DNA of 64,000 nt from Clostridium sp. HBUAS56010 (GCF_007115105.1 NZ_SULJ01000011.1:1-64000), one strand, 5' to 3'; counted from the first letter of the stretch, positions 43,899 through 54,079 are shown. Numbers and translations: made by a program. Notes: generated by a model not told the origin, from the sequence alone.

Positions 43899-43979
43899 AT
43901 GAATAAAAAGCCATTTTCCAGTTATAATGAGTTTTATAGGGATTCTATAAAAGATCAGGAAACGGAGCTGGAAAAATGA
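43899..43979 (+). CDS. Putative 26-residue upstream peptide
   Basis: The ORF reads MNKKPFSSYNEFYRD then a charged end and stops with TGA overlapping the DUF2508 ATG (ATGA). A weak AGGT precedes its ATG. The last part contains the DUF2508 ribosome site. TTTTCCAG near its start and CTGGAAAA at its end are complementary and could mask that site. It may be a coupled leader peptide; coding status is unproven. Confidence 0.35.
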   Translation: MNKKPFSSYNEFYRDSIKDQETELEK

Positions 43980-44251
43980 AGCATATTCTCTTTAAAAAGC
44001 ATCTGACTGAATGGGAAGAGGAACAAAGATTAAGACATGAGATCGAATGTTCCAAGACAGCCATAGATGCTGCCAGGAACCACTTTGAACATGTGGTAGA
44101 TCCAACACTTATTGATTGCTATATCTACGAACTGAACGCAGCACAGTTGCGTTATCAGTTTCTTCTGCGGCGTTTTAAAAGCAGAGAAATGAAACTGCAG
44201 GAAGCAAAGCCGCTTCCAATTGCAAACGGCAAGCACAGAGTGCTATCTTAG
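43976..44251 (+). CDS. DUF2508 family protein (YaaL-like)
   Basis: This 91-residue soluble, helical protein matches DUF2508: an N-terminal charged helix, then IDAARNHFEHVVDPTLIDCYIYELNAAQLRYQFLL-type pattern (visible pieces: DPTLIDCYIYE and AQLRYQFLLRRFKSRE). In Bacilli and Clostridia the family often lies near recR and bofA; here it is 21 bp before glgB and probably cotranscribed with it. Function unknown. The start overlaps a 26-codon upstream ORF. Confidence 0.75.
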   Translation: MKHILFKKHLTEWEEEQRLRHEIECSKTAIDAARNHFEHVVDPTLIDCYIYELNAAQLRYQFLLRRFKSREMKLQEAKPLPIANGKHRVLS

Positions 44252-44272
44252 AGATCACGGAGGAGTGAGCAA

Positions 44273-46183
44273 ATGGCTGAAGAAAAAGTGGAAATGGGAA
44301 CTGGGTTTATTACAGAGGTAGACCGCTATCTCTATAACAACGGAAAACATTACGAGATTTATGAAAAGCTGGGCGCTCACCCAAAGACTTACAATGGCAG
44401 AGAGGGAATGTATTTTGCTGTCTGGGCCCCTCATGCAAGCCAGGTCAGTGTCGTAGGAGATTTTAACGGCTGGAATTCCGATAAGACTCCCATGACCTGT
44501 CTGGCTGACTCCGGAATCTGGGAGGTCTTCGTCCCGGATCTTGGTATTGGCGCACTTTATAAATATGCCATTACCCAGGAAAGCGGAAAGATCTTGTTTA
44601 AAGCTGACCCATATGCGTTTGAAGCGGAATACCGCCCTCAGACCGCCTCTGTTACCTCTGATCTTTCCGGTTATGAATGGAACGATAGTTCCTGGTTGGA
44701 TCAGCGCCGGAAGCAGGATCCCATGGAAGGTCCCATGAGCATTTATGAAGTACATCTGGGTTCCTGGAAGAAAAAGAACCGGGAAGAAAAAGACGGATTT
44801 TATACTTACATAGAAGCCGCTCACGAACTGGGCGATTACGTTTCCTCCATGGGCTACACCCATATTGAACTGCTCGGAATTGCAGAACATCCTTATGATG
44901 GTTCCTGGGGATACCAGGTGACTGGTTACTTTGCTCCCACCTCCCGTTATGGAACACCAAAAGAATTCATGTATTTTGTTGATTATATGCACCAGAAAGG
45001 CATTGGCGTCATCCTGGACTGGGTGCCCGCCCATTTTCCAAAGGATGCCCATGGATTATCTGATTTTGATGGGGGAGCCTGCTACGAATACGCAGACCCA
45101 CGAAAAGGAGAGCATCCGGACTGGGGAACAAAGGTCTTTGATTACAGTAAATACGAGGTAGATAATTTTCTTATCGCCAATGCTCTTTACTGGGTGGAAA
45201 AATTTCATATTGACGGACTGCGGGTCGATGCGGTTGCTTCTATGCTTTATCTGGATTATGGAAGGGACAGGGGGGAGTGGATTCCAAATAAAGACGGCGG
45301 CAATGAAAACCTGGAAGCCATCGCATTTTTTAAACACTTAAATACTGTTATGAAAGAACGGGGAGGAAATGCGGTAGTAATTGCGGAAGAATCTACTGCA
45401 TGGCCGAAAGTCACCCATTCTCCTGATGACGGTGGTTTGGGATTTTCCTTTAAGTGGAACATGGGATGGATGCATGATTTCCTGGAATACATGAAACTGG
45501 ACCCTTATTTTAGAAAATACAACCACCATAAGATCACCTTTGGACTTACATACTTTACCAGTGAAAAATATATACTTGTGCTGTCTCATGATGAAGTTGT
45601 CCATTTAAAAGGCTCCATGATTGAAAAAATGCCTGGACTTCCTGAAGATAAATTCGCCAATTTAAAAGTCGGATACTCCCTTATGTTCGGTCATCCGGGG
45701 AAAAAACTTTTGTTTATGGGGCAGGATTTTGGACAATATCACGAATGGGATGAAAAAACCGCTTTAGACTGGTATCTTGCCAGTGAGCCATTGGGACAGG
45801 ATTTAAAGAACTTTGTCAGAGATCTTTTGCATCTTTATAGAGAATATCCAGCTCTTTATGAAAGAGATTATGACTGGGACGGGTTTTCCTGGATCAATGC
45901 CAACGATAGCGACCGGAGCATATTCAGCTTTATCCGCAGAGGTTCCAATCACAAAAACGGATTGCTATTTGTCCTTAATTTCACACCGGTGAAACGGGAG
46001 GATTATCGGGTTGGAGTTCCCCAAAAAGGCAAATATACACTTGTATTAGACGAAAGCCATGGTCTTTACTCTTCGGACAAAAAAGCGCCCTCTTTTGCAG
46101 CAGAATCTTTGGAATGGGATAAACAGGCATACTCATTTGAATTCCCCCTTCCAGCTTATGGTGTAAGAGTCTTTCGCTTTTAA
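44273..46183 (+). CDS. glgB: 1,4-alpha-glucan branching enzyme
   Basis: This 636-residue GH13 enzyme introduces alpha-1,6 branches into glycogen. An N-terminal CBM48 (YFAVWAPHASQVSVVGDFN) precedes the catalytic barrel. Nucleophile Asp is in DGLRVDAVASM, acid/base Glu in VIAEEST, and the third carboxylate in VLSHDEVVH. A C-terminal all-beta domain ends the protein. GGAGG precedes the ATG. The ADP-glucose genes glgC and glgD are 5 kb to the right on the other strand; glgA is not in the window. Confidence 0.96.
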   Translation: MAEEKVEMGTGFITEVDRYLYNNGKHYEIYEKLGAHPKTYNGREGMYFAVWAPHASQVSVVGDFNGWNSDKTPMTCLADSGIWEVFVPDLGIGALYKYAITQESGKILFKADPYAFEAEYRPQTASVTSDLSGYEWNDSSWLDQRRKQDPMEGPMSIYEVHLGSWKKKNREEKDGFYTYIEAAHELGDYVSSMGYTHIELLGIAEHPYDGSWGYQVTGYFAPTSRYGTPKEFMYFVDYMHQKGIGVILDWVPAHFPKDAHGLSDFDGGACYEYADPRKGEHPDWGTKVFDYSKYEVDNFLIANALYWVEKFHIDGLRVDAVASMLYLDYGRDRGEWIPNKDGGNENLEAIAFFKHLNTVMKERGGNAVVIAEESTAWPKVTHSPDDGGLGFSFKWNMGWMHDFLEYMKLDPYFRKYNHHKITFGLTYFTSEKYILVLSHDEVVHLKGSMIEKMPGLPEDKFANLKVGYSLMFGHPGKKLLFMGQDFGQYHEWDEKTALDWYLASEPLGQDLKNFVRDLLHLYREYPALYERDYDWDGFSWINANDSDRSIFSFIRRGSNHKNGLLFVLNFTPVKREDYRVGVPQKGKYTLVLDESHGLYSSDKKAPSFAAESLEWDKQAYSFEFPLPAYGVRVFRF

Positions 46184-46220
46184 AATTAATAGATCAGTCT
46201 AAATGGAAGGGAGAGGTATA

Positions 46221-46970
46221 ATGGAAGTGGAAGTAATTGCCGAAACAGCAGCTAAAACCGTGTATCGGGATGGAGAAAAAGCAATTAAGGTCTTTTGTAA
46301 GGGGTTTCCAAAGGCCGAGGTCCTCAATGAAGCATTAATCACCGCAAGAGTGGAGGAAACAGGAGGAATTCAAGTTCCTAAAGTACTGGAAGTTGGAGTT
46401 TTTGAAGAAAAGTGGTCCATTACTTTTGATTTTATTAAGGGCAGGACTTTAAAACAGCTTATGGATGAGCAACCGGATCAACTGCACGAATTAATGGATC
46501 AGATGGTAACACTCCATCTTTCTATTATGGAAAAACAATGTCCTCTTTTAAACAAACTGAAAGATAAGATGGCAAAGCAAATCTCCGACAGTGAAGATCT
46601 GGAAGATGTGATGCGTTACGATTTGCAGACCCGTTTAGACAGTATGCCAAAACATACGAAACTCTGCCATGGAGACTTTAATCCCAGTAACATCATTGTC
46701 AAAGAGGACGGAACCATGTATGTTCTGGACTGGGTTCACGCCACTCAGGGTAATGCCAGTGCAGACGTAGCCAGAACTTATCTTCTCTTCTGCCTTGAGG
46801 ATCAGCGAAAAGCAGACCTTTACATGGATCTTTTCTGCAGCAAAACAGGCACTGCCAAAAAGTATGTACAATCATGGCTTCCCATTGTAGCTGCAGCACA
46901 GCTCTCAAAGAAACGACCGGAAGAAACAGAGCTTCTGCTTCAATGGGCAAATGTTTTTGAATATCAGTAA
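46221..46970 (+). CDS. Aminoglycoside phosphotransferase family kinase
   Basis: This kinase-like protein of about 249 residues has the APH fold. The catalytic loop LCHGDFNPSNII and the metal-binding VLDWVHA are clear. An N-terminal lobe with KAIKVF provides the ATP-binding Lys. Such proteins phosphorylate small molecules such as sugars or choline, and chromosomal copies are rarely resistance genes. The ATG at 46221 follows AGGGAGAGG; an ATG at 46203 lacks one. It follows glgB by 37 bp, so a link to carbohydrate metabolism is plausible. Confidence 0.8.
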   Translation: MEVEVIAETAAKTVYRDGEKAIKVFCKGFPKAEVLNEALITARVEETGGIQVPKVLEVGVFEEKWSITFDFIKGRTLKQLMDEQPDQLHELMDQMVTLHLSIMEKQCPLLNKLKDKMAKQISDSEDLEDVMRYDLQTRLDSMPKHTKLCHGDFNPSNIIVKEDGTMYVLDWVHATQGNASADVARTYLLFCLEDQRKADLYMDLFCSKTGTAKKYVQSWLPIVAAAQLSKKRPEETELLLQWANVFEYQ

Positions 46971-46982
46971 TGCATCTGACCA

Positions 46983-47025
46983 AAAAGAACCTTGCATGGT
47001 TTTCTGTACCATGCAAGGTTCTTTT
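46983..47025. terminator. Bidirectional terminator
   Basis: A 17-bp perfect inverted repeat, AAAAGAACCTTGCATGG (46983-46999) with its complement at 47009-47025, has T runs on both strands. It separates convergent operons. Confidence 0.92.
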
Positions 47026-47027
47026 CT

Positions 47028-47447
47028 CTATTCTGACTGTGGCTGCTGACTGCCGGACATCACATCGTGTTCCTTCTTAAGTTCTACGTATAGTTCATAG
47101 AACGTCCACTTACTGTTGGTTCCGGTAACGACTGCCTTTAACTCAATCTTTGGCACTCCAGCCCGTCTTAAATTCATAATCAGTTCGTCCACCCGCCGGT
47201 TGGAAAAGTTCTTCATTACAAGAATCTCCTCCTCTGCAGGAATGCACGCTTCCAATGGTTTTTCTTCAAACCCTTCATATCCAGCCAGATATCCTACTGT
47301 CTGATTCATCTGATCTCCGGAAACATTCTTAATGCGGATTCCCATTCGCACCAGAACTGCCTTTAATTTTGCTGCTTTGGTGTCATTTCCACTCTTTTTG
47401 GTATGCTCCGGCTGATAGTAAAGAACCATCTCCTTTGTAGCTGCCAT
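47028..47447 (-). CDS. DUF3783 domain protein
   Basis: This 139-residue soluble protein has an N-terminal MVLYYQPEHTKKSGNDTKAA, then a region with AKLKAVLVRMGIRIKNV and ILVMKNFSNRRVDELIMNLRRAGVP, the DUF3783 pattern, and a polar Gln-rich tail. Function unknown. GGAGGG precedes the ATG. It lies 21 bp after ddh on the same strand and likely shares its transcript. Confidence 0.78.
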   Translation of the reverse strand: MAATKEMVLYYQPEHTKKSGNDTKAAKLKAVLVRMGIRIKNVSGDQMNQTVGYLAGYEGFEEKPLEACIPAEEEILVMKNFSNRRVDELIMNLRRAGVPKIELKAVVTGTNSKWTFYELYVELKKEHDVMSGSQQPQSE

Positions 47448-47468
47448 AGTTTCCCTCCTGTTGCCCTA

Positions 47469-48455
47469 TTATAACAGTTGTCTTCTCAAATCTTCCCCGC
47501 TTAACGGACTTAAATACGCTGGTGCAATATCAAACACGGTCTTACAGCCCTTCTGCCCTTCCTTATTGAGCCGGTAAGCTGCGCGGGCATATGCCGTCAG
47601 TACAGACGATGTAAATTCAGGGTTAGAATCTAATTTTAAACTATATTCAACCACATGGCTGTTCTCATCATCCCAGCCGGTCGTACCTGTTCTGATAACA
47701 AAACCACCATGGGGAATGCCCTTATGGTCTCTCATAAGCTCTTCTTCACTGATAAAGTGAACCGTAGTGTCATAATCAGAAAAATAATTAGGCATGGTTA
47801 CAATCTCCTGGCGGATTCGTTCCAGGTCTGCGCCGTCTTCCGCCACAACAAAACATTCTCTGGTGTGCTTCTGTTTTGCTGTTAATTCTGGATTGGTTCC
47901 AGCCCGCACTGCCTTTAACGCATCCTCAACAGGAATAGTGTATTGTCTGGCATTCTTTACACCCTGGATTCTTCGAATGGCATCAGAGTGTCCCTGACTA
48001 ACACCCTTTCCCCAGAATGTATAGTCGTGTCCTCCAGGTAAAACAGAACCTCCATAGAGTCTGTTTATGGAAAACATCCCCGGATCCCAGCCTACCGATA
48101 TAATTGCCACTTTACCACTCTGCTCTGCCACAGAATCAACGGTCTTAAAATGATCCGGTATTTTGGCATGAGTATCAAAGCTGTCTATTACATTAAAATA
48201 TTTTACCAGCTCCGGAGTCTGAACCGGCAGATCCTTTGCGCTTCCGCCGCACAAAATGAGTACGTCAATGGAATCTTTTTTTGATACGATTTCATCATAA
48301 GGGTAAACTTGTACTCCCTGGGTCAAAAGCTTTACTGATTCCGGCTTCCTTCTGGTAAATACAGCGGCAAGTTCCATGTCCGGATTATGACGAATGGCAC
48401 ATTCCACGCCTCTTCCAAGGTTTCCATATCCTACAATACCAATTCTAACTGTCAT
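47469..48455 (-). CDS. ddh: meso-Diaminopimelate dehydrogenase
   Basis: This 328-residue NADP-dependent enzyme makes meso-diaminopimelate in one step from tetrahydrodipicolinate, supplying peptidoglycan and lysine. The Rossmann loop GIVGYGNLGRGVE is at the N-terminus. VIDSFDTHAKI, SVGWDPGMFSINR and FWGKGVSQGHSDAIRRI are characteristic of Ddh and distinguish it from saccharopine or homoserine dehydrogenases. Its own promoter lies 34 bp upstream. Confidence 0.95.
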   Translation of the reverse strand: MTVRIGIVGYGNLGRGVECAIRHNPDMELAAVFTRRKPESVKLLTQGVQVYPYDEIVSKKDSIDVLILCGGSAKDLPVQTPELVKYFNVIDSFDTHAKIPDHFKTVDSVAEQSGKVAIISVGWDPGMFSINRLYGGSVLPGGHDYTFWGKGVSQGHSDAIRRIQGVKNARQYTIPVEDALKAVRAGTNPELTAKQKHTRECFVVAEDGADLERIRQEIVTMPNYFSDYDTTVHFISEEELMRDHKGIPHGGFVIRTGTTGWDDENSHVVEYSLKLDSNPEFTSSVLTAYARAAYRLNKEGQKGCKTVFDIAPAYLSPLSGEDLRRQLL

Positions 48456-48488
48456 ATTTTCAACACCTTTCTAAAATTGCTGATATTC

Positions 48489-48518
48489 ATTATAACCCTA
48501 ATCTCTATATGCTGTAAA
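48489..48518 (-). promoter_or_regulatory. Promoter of ddh
   Basis: Minus strand TTTACA (48518-48513), an 18-bp spacer, TATAAT (48494-48489). Confidence 0.55.
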
Positions 48519-48542
48519 TAATAGATTTTTTTGTCTCTTATA

Positions 48543-48579
48543 GAAAAATCCGCAGACAGCACCTTCAACTGTCTGCGGA
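48543..48579 (-). terminator. Intrinsic terminator after spoVG
   Basis: TCCGCAGACAG (48549-48559) pairs perfectly with CTGTCTGCGGA (48569-48579). On the minus strand the stem is followed by TTTTTC. It closes the glgC-glgD-spoVG unit. Confidence 0.88.
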
Positions 48580-48590
48580 CCTCTTATTTT

Positions 48591-48872
48591 TTATGCAAGT
48601 ACTGCTTCTGGTACATCCATGGCAGTGGTTTCATATTTGTCTAAAATCACCTTCTGGATCATATCCCTGGTATTCGAATTGATGGGGTGAGCAATGTCCC
48701 GATATTCTCCATCTGCCGCCTTACGGCTCGGCATGGCAATGAACAACCCCTTCTCTCCCTCAATCACCTTAATGTCATGAATTACAAATTCATTGTCCAG
48801 TGTAATGGATACGATAGCCCTCATCTTTCCTTCTTTTTCGATGCGCCTTACTCTTACATCTGTAATCTGCAT
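48591..48872 (-). CDS. spoVG: SpoVG family RNA-binding regulator
   Basis: This 93-residue protein starts [17 protein letters not shown] and contains [20 protein letters not shown] and [18 protein letters not shown], near-invariant in SpoVG. In Firmicutes SpoVG binds RNA/DNA and affects sporulation, division and virulence regulation. The ATG at 48872 has AAGGGG upstream. It lies 25 bp after glgD on the same strand with no clear own terminator between, so it may be partly cotranscribed with glycogen genes. Confidence 0.96.
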   Translation of the reverse strand: MQITDVRVRRIEKEGKMRAIVSITLDNEFVIHDIKVIEGEKGLFIAMPSRKAADGEYRDIAHPINSNTRDMIQKVILDKYETTAMDVPEAVLA

Positions 48873-48897
48873 GTTAAACCCCTTCCCGTCACATTTC

Positions 48898-50019
48898 CTA
48901 TAATGTGTATCTTTCGTTTTTTTCGAGGACAATTTTTATCTTGTCCGGTGTCCCTATATAGGTGGTATTGGCACGGATGGTATCCCTGCTTTCCACAATA
49001 CAGTTTTCAATCACCGTATTGTCCCCTATATAAACGTCATTCAAAATAATGGAATTTTTAATGACGCAGTTGTTACCAATATAAGCTTTCTTAAAGAGTA
49101 CAGAGTTCTCAACAGCTCCGTTAACAATGCTGCCGCTGGATACCAGACTGTTCTTTACCGACGCGCCCTGATTATATTTTGCTGGCGGAAGATCATCAAC
49201 CTTGGAATAAACATCTGGATACTGGCGAAAAAAGTAGTCCCTTACTTCTGGTTTCAAAAAATCCATATTGGTTCTGTAGTAAGATTCCACGGAAGCAATA
49301 TTTCTCCAGTAAGTACTCATTTTATAAGCATATATTCTCTTTAAACTCCGATAACGTACCAAGATGTCATTGACAAAGTCATAGCGGTCTTCCCTTGCAC
49401 ACTTCTCGATTAACTCAATCAACTGTCTTCTGCGGATTACATAGATCCCGCATGACACGGTATTGGAGGAGGCAACCATGGGCTTTTCCTCAAAATCTGT
49501 AATTCTTCCATCCTGGTTTGTCTTTACCAGTCCAAAACGGGTGGTATCTTCTCCAGGCGGCAGTTCGGTACACACTACGGTAATATCTGATTTCTTCTCA
49601 ATATGATATTCCAGAACCTTGCTGTAATCCAATTTGTAAATGCCGTCCCCAGCGGCAATTACTGCATAGGGTTCATGGCTGTTTTTTAAAAATGTCAGAT
49701 TCTGATACAGGGCATCTGCTGTTCCACGATACCAGTCACTGCTTTCTGACGTTATGGTAGGCGTAAATACGAACAGCCCTCCCTGCTTTCTTCCAAAATC
49801 CCACCATTTAGATGAACTTAAATGAAGATGAAGAGAGCGTGAGTTATACTGGGTCAAAACCGCCACATTCTGAATGTGGGAATTGGTCATGTTGCTGAGT
49901 GCAAAATCTATGCTTCGGTAATTTCCCGCAATAGGCATGGCTGCAATGGCCCTTTTGCTGGAGAGTTCTCTCATTCTCTTACTGTTGCCACCCGCTAATA
50001 ATATTCCTATCGCCCTCAT
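48898..50019 (-). CDS. glgD: Glucose-1-phosphate adenylyltransferase subunit GlgD
   Basis: This 373-residue regulatory-type subunit has a nucleotidyltransferase fold ([19 protein letters not shown]) and a C-terminal left-handed beta helix ([19 protein letters not shown]). GlgD paralogues lack part of the catalytic signature and modulate GlgC. Its start overlaps the glgC stop by four bases (ATGA type). It is second in the glgC-glgD pair. Confidence 0.95.
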   Translation of the reverse strand: MRAIGILLAGGNSKRMRELSSKRAIAAMPIAGNYRSIDFALSNMTNSHIQNVAVLTQYNSRSLHLHLSSSKWWDFGRKQGGLFVFTPTITSESSDWYRGTADALYQNLTFLKNSHEPYAVIAAGDGIYKLDYSKVLEYHIEKKSDITVVCTELPPGEDTTRFGLVKTNQDGRITDFEEKPMVASSNTVSCGIYVIRRRQLIELIEKCAREDRYDFVNDILVRYRSLKRIYAYKMSTYWRNIASVESYYRTNMDFLKPEVRDYFFRQYPDVYSKVDDLPPAKYNQGASVKNSLVSSGSIVNGAVENSVLFKKAYIGNNCVIKNSIILNDVYIGDNTVIENCIVESRDTIRANTTYIGTPDKIKIVLEKNERYTL

Positions 50020-51290
50020 CGCATACCACCTGCCTTTATGATATAATCTCCACCAGCCAATTGCCCCTCTGTATAATCTTCCAGTGTGGTATTCCCTACA
50101 ATTGCTGTATTCTTTCCCACTTTTACCTGTTCTGGTATTATGGAATTTTCTCCAACAGTGACCAGATCAGACTGATAAACCTTTGGATCATACCGGCTCT
50201 TCTGGTACTCTCCCACGCCAAGCTCTGCTCCCTGTCCTACTTTTACATTTTCAGCAAGAATGGATTTATTAATCACAGCACCTTCTCCGATGACACATTC
50301 CCTCATAATTATGGAGTCCTTTATAACTGCTCCTTTTTTTATAACTACCCCGGGACCAAGCACAGAGTTTCTCACTTCTCCATAGACTTCGGTGCCCTCG
50401 CCGATGATACTTCTTTCTATCACCGCATCTTCTGAAACATACTGAGGCGGAATGATATCGCTCTTTGTATAAATCTTCCAGTATTCTTCATAAAGGTTAA
50501 ACTCAGGTATGATATCAATCAGTTCCATATTGGCTTCCCAGTAGGAAGCAAGGGTACCCACATCTTTCCAGTAGCCGTTGTATTCATAAGCAAATACCCT
50601 TTTTCCCTCTTCAAAACAGAAAGGGATAATATGTTTTCCAAAATCACAGCCAGGTACATCAGACATGCGGATCAGCGCTTCCTTTAATACCTTCCAGCTA
50701 AATATGTAGATTCCCATAGAGGCAAGGTTGCTTCTTGGCTCCACGGGCTTTTCTTCAAACTCTGTAATTTTATTATTCTCATCAGCAATCAAAATTCCAA
50801 ACCGGCCTGCTTCCTCAATTGGTACAGGCATTGCAGCAATGGTGATATCTGCATTATTGGCTTTATGATATTCCAGCATCACTTCATAATCCATCTTATA
50901 AATATGATCCCCGGAAAGGATCAGTACATAATCCGGATTATAGGTCTCCATGTATTCCAGATTCTGATAGATTGCATTAGCTGTTCCTGTATACCAGTCA
51001 CTTCCTTTGCTCCTTTCATAAGGAGGGAGTATGGTAACACCGCCCACATTACGGTCTAAATCCCAGGGGATTCCGATTCCGATGTGAGTGTTCAAACGCA
51101 GCGGCTGATACTGAGTCAGAACTCCAACTGTATCCACCCCTGAATTAATGCAGTTGCTAAGCGGGAAATCGATGATACGGTACTTGCCGCCAAAGGATAC
51201 TGCTGGTTTGGCAACTTTTTGCGTCAGTACACCTAAACGGCTTCCTTGTCCACCTGCCAAAAGCATGGCAATCATCTCTTTTTTAATCAC
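50016..51290 (-). CDS. glgC: Glucose-1-phosphate adenylyltransferase GlgC
   Basis: This 424-residue enzyme makes ADP-glucose for glycogen synthesis. The N-terminal [21 protein letters not shown] carries the nucleotide loop and catalytic Arg. [12 protein letters not shown] holds the metal-binding Asp, FEEKP and the C-terminal beta helix follow. The start is GTG at 51290 with AGAGGTG upstream. It forms an operon with glgD. Confidence 0.96.
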   Translation of the reverse strand: MIKKEMIAMLLAGGQGSRLGVLTQKVAKPAVSFGGKYRIIDFPLSNCINSGVDTVGVLTQYQPLRLNTHIGIGIPWDLDRNVGGVTILPPYERSKGSDWYTGTANAIYQNLEYMETYNPDYVLILSGDHIYKMDYEVMLEYHKANNADITIAAMPVPIEEAGRFGILIADENNKITEFEEKPVEPRSNLASMGIYIFSWKVLKEALIRMSDVPGCDFGKHIIPFCFEEGKRVFAYEYNGYWKDVGTLASYWEANMELIDIIPEFNLYEEYWKIYTKSDIIPPQYVSEDAVIERSIIGEGTEVYGEVRNSVLGPGVVIKKGAVIKDSIIMRECVIGEGAVINKSILAENVKVGQGAELGVGEYQKSRYDPKVYQSDLVTVGENSIIPEQVKVGKNTAIVGNTTLEDYTEGQLAGGDYIIKAGGMR

Positions 51291-51325
51291 GTTATCACCT
51301 CTTGCTGTGTATTTATTGCTTCTAC

Positions 51326-51354
51326 ATTATACCATACTTCCCAAAAATAGTGAA
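51326..51354 (-). promoter_or_regulatory. Promoter of glgC
   Basis: Minus strand TTCACT (51354-51349), a 17-bp spacer, TATAAT (51331-51326). The -10 is consensus, the -35 weak, which suggests possible activation. Confidence 0.5.
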
Positions 51355-51465
51355 CAAATATTTCATTTTACTTCTTCTTTTTTTGTGCAATTTCCGACAT
51401 TTTTCGTGCATTATACCATTTCTTTACATTTTAGGACTTATTTAACGTTTTTACTTCCTGCCCCC

Positions 51466-51494
51466 TTGAATCAAGTCTAAAAATACAGTATAAT
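51466..51494 (+). promoter_or_regulatory. Promoter of asnS
   Basis: TTGAAT (51466-51471), a 17-bp spacer, TATAAT (51489-51494). Only about 35 bp of leader follow, so no T-box controls asnS here. Confidence 0.7.
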
Positions 51495-51533
51495 CTTAAT
51501 AAGTATGCGAACATATTAAAAGGAGACGCAATT

Positions 51534-52925
51534 ATGGATTTAGCAACAGTAAGACAAATATATAAAAACCGGGATTCATTTCTCAATACAAAAGTTACAG
51601 TCGGTGGCTGGGTAAGAAATCTCAGAGATTCCAAGACATTCGGCTTTCTTGTTTTAAACGATGGCTCTTATTTTGAAACACTCCAGGTAGTTTATCACGA
51701 TACCATGGTGAATTTTTCCGAAATATCCAAGCTTAATATCGGTGCTGCTGTAATTGTTAAGGGTACTCTGGTTCCAACTCCCGATGCAAAACAGCCGTTT
51801 GAGATTCAGGCAGATGAGATTACAGTAGAAGGTGCTTCTGCACCGGATTATCCTCTTCAGAAAAAGCGTCATTCTTTTGAATATTTACGGACAATCTCTC
51901 ATTTACGTCCAAGAACCAATACTTTTCAGGCAGTCTTTCGGGTACGTTCCTTAATCGCCTATGCCATTCATCAGTTTTTTCAGGAGAGGGACTTTGTCTA
52001 TGTGCATACCCCCCTTATTACTGGAAGTGACTGCGAAGGTGCCGGTGAGATGTTCCAGGTAACTACCATGGACCTTAATAATATTCCTAAAACAGAAGAC
52101 GGTAAGGTGGACTTTTCTGAGGACTTCTTTGGCAAGCCTACAAACTTAACCGTAAGCGGTCAGTTAAACGGAGAGACCTATGCCATGGCTTTCCGCAACA
52201 TCTATACCTTTGGACCTACCTTCCGTGCAGAGAACTCCAATACTACCCGTCATGCAGCCGAATTCTGGATGATCGAACCGGAGATGGCTTTTGCTGATTT
52301 AAATGATGACATGGAGCTGGCTGAATCCATGCTTAAATATGTCATCCGATATGTTCTTGAGCACGCTCCGGAAGAGATGAATTTCTTTAACCAGTTTGTT
52401 GACAAGGAATTGCTTAACCGTTTAAATCATGTCCTTAATTCTGAATTTGCCCGTGTTACCTATACAGAAGCCGTAGAGCTTCTCACCAGGCACAACGATG
52501 AGTTTGACTATAAAGTATTCTGGGGCTGTGATTTACAGACAGAGCATGAACGTTATTTAACGGAGCAGCTCTTTAAAAAGCCTGTTTTTGTTACAGATTA
52601 TCCAAAGGAAATTAAGGCTTTCTATATGAAGATGAATCCAGATAACAAAACAGTTGCTGCTGTGGACTGTCTGGTGCCTGGAATCGGTGAAATAATTGGC
52701 GGAAGCCAGAGGGAAGATAATTATGACAGACTCGTTGCACGAATGGACGAGCTTGGACTTGAAAAAGAAGATTATGATTTCTATCTTGATCTTAGAAAAT
52801 ACGGTTCAACCCGCCATGCAGGCTTTGGTTTAGGCTTTGAGCGCTGCGTAATGTACCTGACCGGAATGGCTAATATCCGTGATGTAATTCCATTCCCAAG
52901 AACCGTTAACAACTGCGAACTTTAA
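51534..52925 (+). CDS. asnS: Asparaginyl-tRNA synthetase
   Basis: This 463-residue class IIb synthetase has an N-terminal OB anticodon domain ([21 protein letters not shown]) and a catalytic core. Motif 2 is [16 protein letters not shown]-like ([15 protein letters not shown]) and motif 3 [12 protein letters not shown]. These match AsnRS rather than AspRS. AAGGAG precedes the ATG. Confidence 0.97.
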   Translation: MDLATVRQIYKNRDSFLNTKVTVGGWVRNLRDSKTFGFLVLNDGSYFETLQVVYHDTMVNFSEISKLNIGAAVIVKGTLVPTPDAKQPFEIQADEITVEGASAPDYPLQKKRHSFEYLRTISHLRPRTNTFQAVFRVRSLIAYAIHQFFQERDFVYVHTPLITGSDCEGAGEMFQVTTMDLNNIPKTEDGKVDFSEDFFGKPTNLTVSGQLNGETYAMAFRNIYTFGPTFRAENSNTTRHAAEFWMIEPEMAFADLNDDMELAESMLKYVIRYVLEHAPEEMNFFNQFVDKELLNRLNHVLNSEFARVTYTEAVELLTRHNDEFDYKVFWGCDLQTEHERYLTEQLFKKPVFVTDYPKEIKAFYMKMNPDNKTVAAVDCLVPGIGEIIGGSQREDNYDRLVARMDELGLEKEDYDFYLDLRKYGSTRHAGFGLGFERCVMYLTGMANIRDVIPFPRTVNNCEL

Positions 52926-52927
52926 GC

Positions 52928-52979
52928 CTGTACCACAAGTTCCCTGCTAAATGAGGCGGGGGATTTGTGGTATCTTTAT
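52928..52979 (+). terminator. Probable terminator after asnS
   Basis: GTACCACAAGTTCCCTGC pairs imperfectly with GCGGGGGATTTGTGGTATC around an eight-base loop, followed by a weak T run. It ends just before the nuclease gene. Confidence 0.55.
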
Positions 52980-53004
52980 ACATAGGACCAGCGAGGTAAC
53001 GACA

Positions 53005-54075
53005 ATGAAATTTATACATATTGCAGATGTCCACTGGGGCATGAGTCCTGACAGCGACAAGCCCTGGAGTAAGGAACGGTGCCAGGATATTAAGGAAACT
53101 TTCGCAAAGGCTGTAAACCAGGCAAAAGACCTGGAAGCGGACTGTCTTCTGATCTCCGGTGATTTGTTCCACCGGCAGCCTCTTGCCAGAGATTTAAAAG
53201 AAGTAAATTATTTATTCTCCACCATTCCTGCCGTTCATGTGGTCATCATCGCCGGCAACTATGACCGCATCCGTAAAAACTCCGCCATATTAAGCTTTGA
53301 CTGGGCACCTAACGTGACTTATCTTATGAGCGAAGAACTGGACAGTGTGTATTTTAAAGAGATCAATACGGAGGTTTATGGTTTCAGCTACTACTCTGCC
53401 GAGATCTTTGAAAACCGTCTGGACCACATCAAGGTACCCAATAACGGGCGGATTCACATTTTACTGGGTCATGGAGGAGATGCAAACCATATTCCTTTTG
53501 ATAAGGGTGCCATGGCAAACCTGGACTTTTCTTACATTGCAATGGGACATGTCCATCGCCCTGAAGTGCTGATTGAGAACCGGATGGCATACGCCGGCTC
53601 CTTAGAGCCTCTTGATAAGACAGAATCCGGACAGCACGGTATGATGGTGGGAGAAATCAATGAGGTAACCCGCATGATAACCTCTCTCAAGTTTGTCCCT
53701 CTTGCAAAACTCCAGTATATCTCTCTTGCCGTTAACGTAACAACCGCTACCACCAATACGGAGCTGGCTATGAAGATTACACAGGAAATCCAGAGCCGGG
53801 GTCCAGAGAATATCTTCCGCTTCCGCATCAAGGGCATGCGTGATCCTGATATCTCTTTTGATCTTAACATGCTCTCTGCACGGTTTAAGATTATGGAGAT
53901 TGTGGATGAATCCGAGCCTCAGTATGACTTTTCTGCTCTTTTTGCAGAGCATTCCAGTGATATGATCGGATTTTACATTCAGGCTCTCCAAAAACCAGAG
54001 ATGAGCCCGGTAGAGAAAAAGGCACTCTATTACGGCATTAACGCGTTGCTTCGTACCACAGACGAAAGGAGTTAA
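53005..54075 (+). CDS. SbcD/Mre11-like metallophosphoesterase (YhaO type)
   Basis: This nuclease subunit of about 356 residues has phosphoesterase motifs HIADVHWG, LLISGDLFHRQP, IAGNYDRI (GN[HY]D), and late His motifs LGHGGD and AMGHVHRPE. Tyr replaces the usual His in GNHD. Such proteins pair with SMC-like ATPases to process DNA ends. GAGGTAACGAC precedes the ATG at 53005; the longer frame to 52951 lies in the terminator. The partner ATPase gene begins four bases after its stop. Confidence 0.9.
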   Translation: MKFIHIADVHWGMSPDSDKPWSKERCQDIKETFAKAVNQAKDLEADCLLISGDLFHRQPLARDLKEVNYLFSTIPAVHVVIIAGNYDRIRKNSAILSFDWAPNVTYLMSEELDSVYFKEINTEVYGFSYYSAEIFENRLDHIKVPNNGRIHILLGHGGDANHIPFDKGAMANLDFSYIAMGHVHRPEVLIENRMAYAGSLEPLDKTESGQHGMMVGEINEVTRMITSLKFVPLAKLQYISLAVNVTTATTNTELAMKITQEIQSRGPENIFRFRIKGMRDPDISFDLNMLSARFKIMEIVDESEPQYDFSALFAEHSSDMIGFYIQALQKPEMSPVEKKALYYGINALLRTTDERS

Positions 54076-54079
54076 TTCC

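Noticed and set aside
44255-45052. A 265-codon open frame antisense to glgB
   Set aside because: It lies wholly within a strongly conserved glgB, has no family resemblance, and is best explained by codon bias of the real gene.
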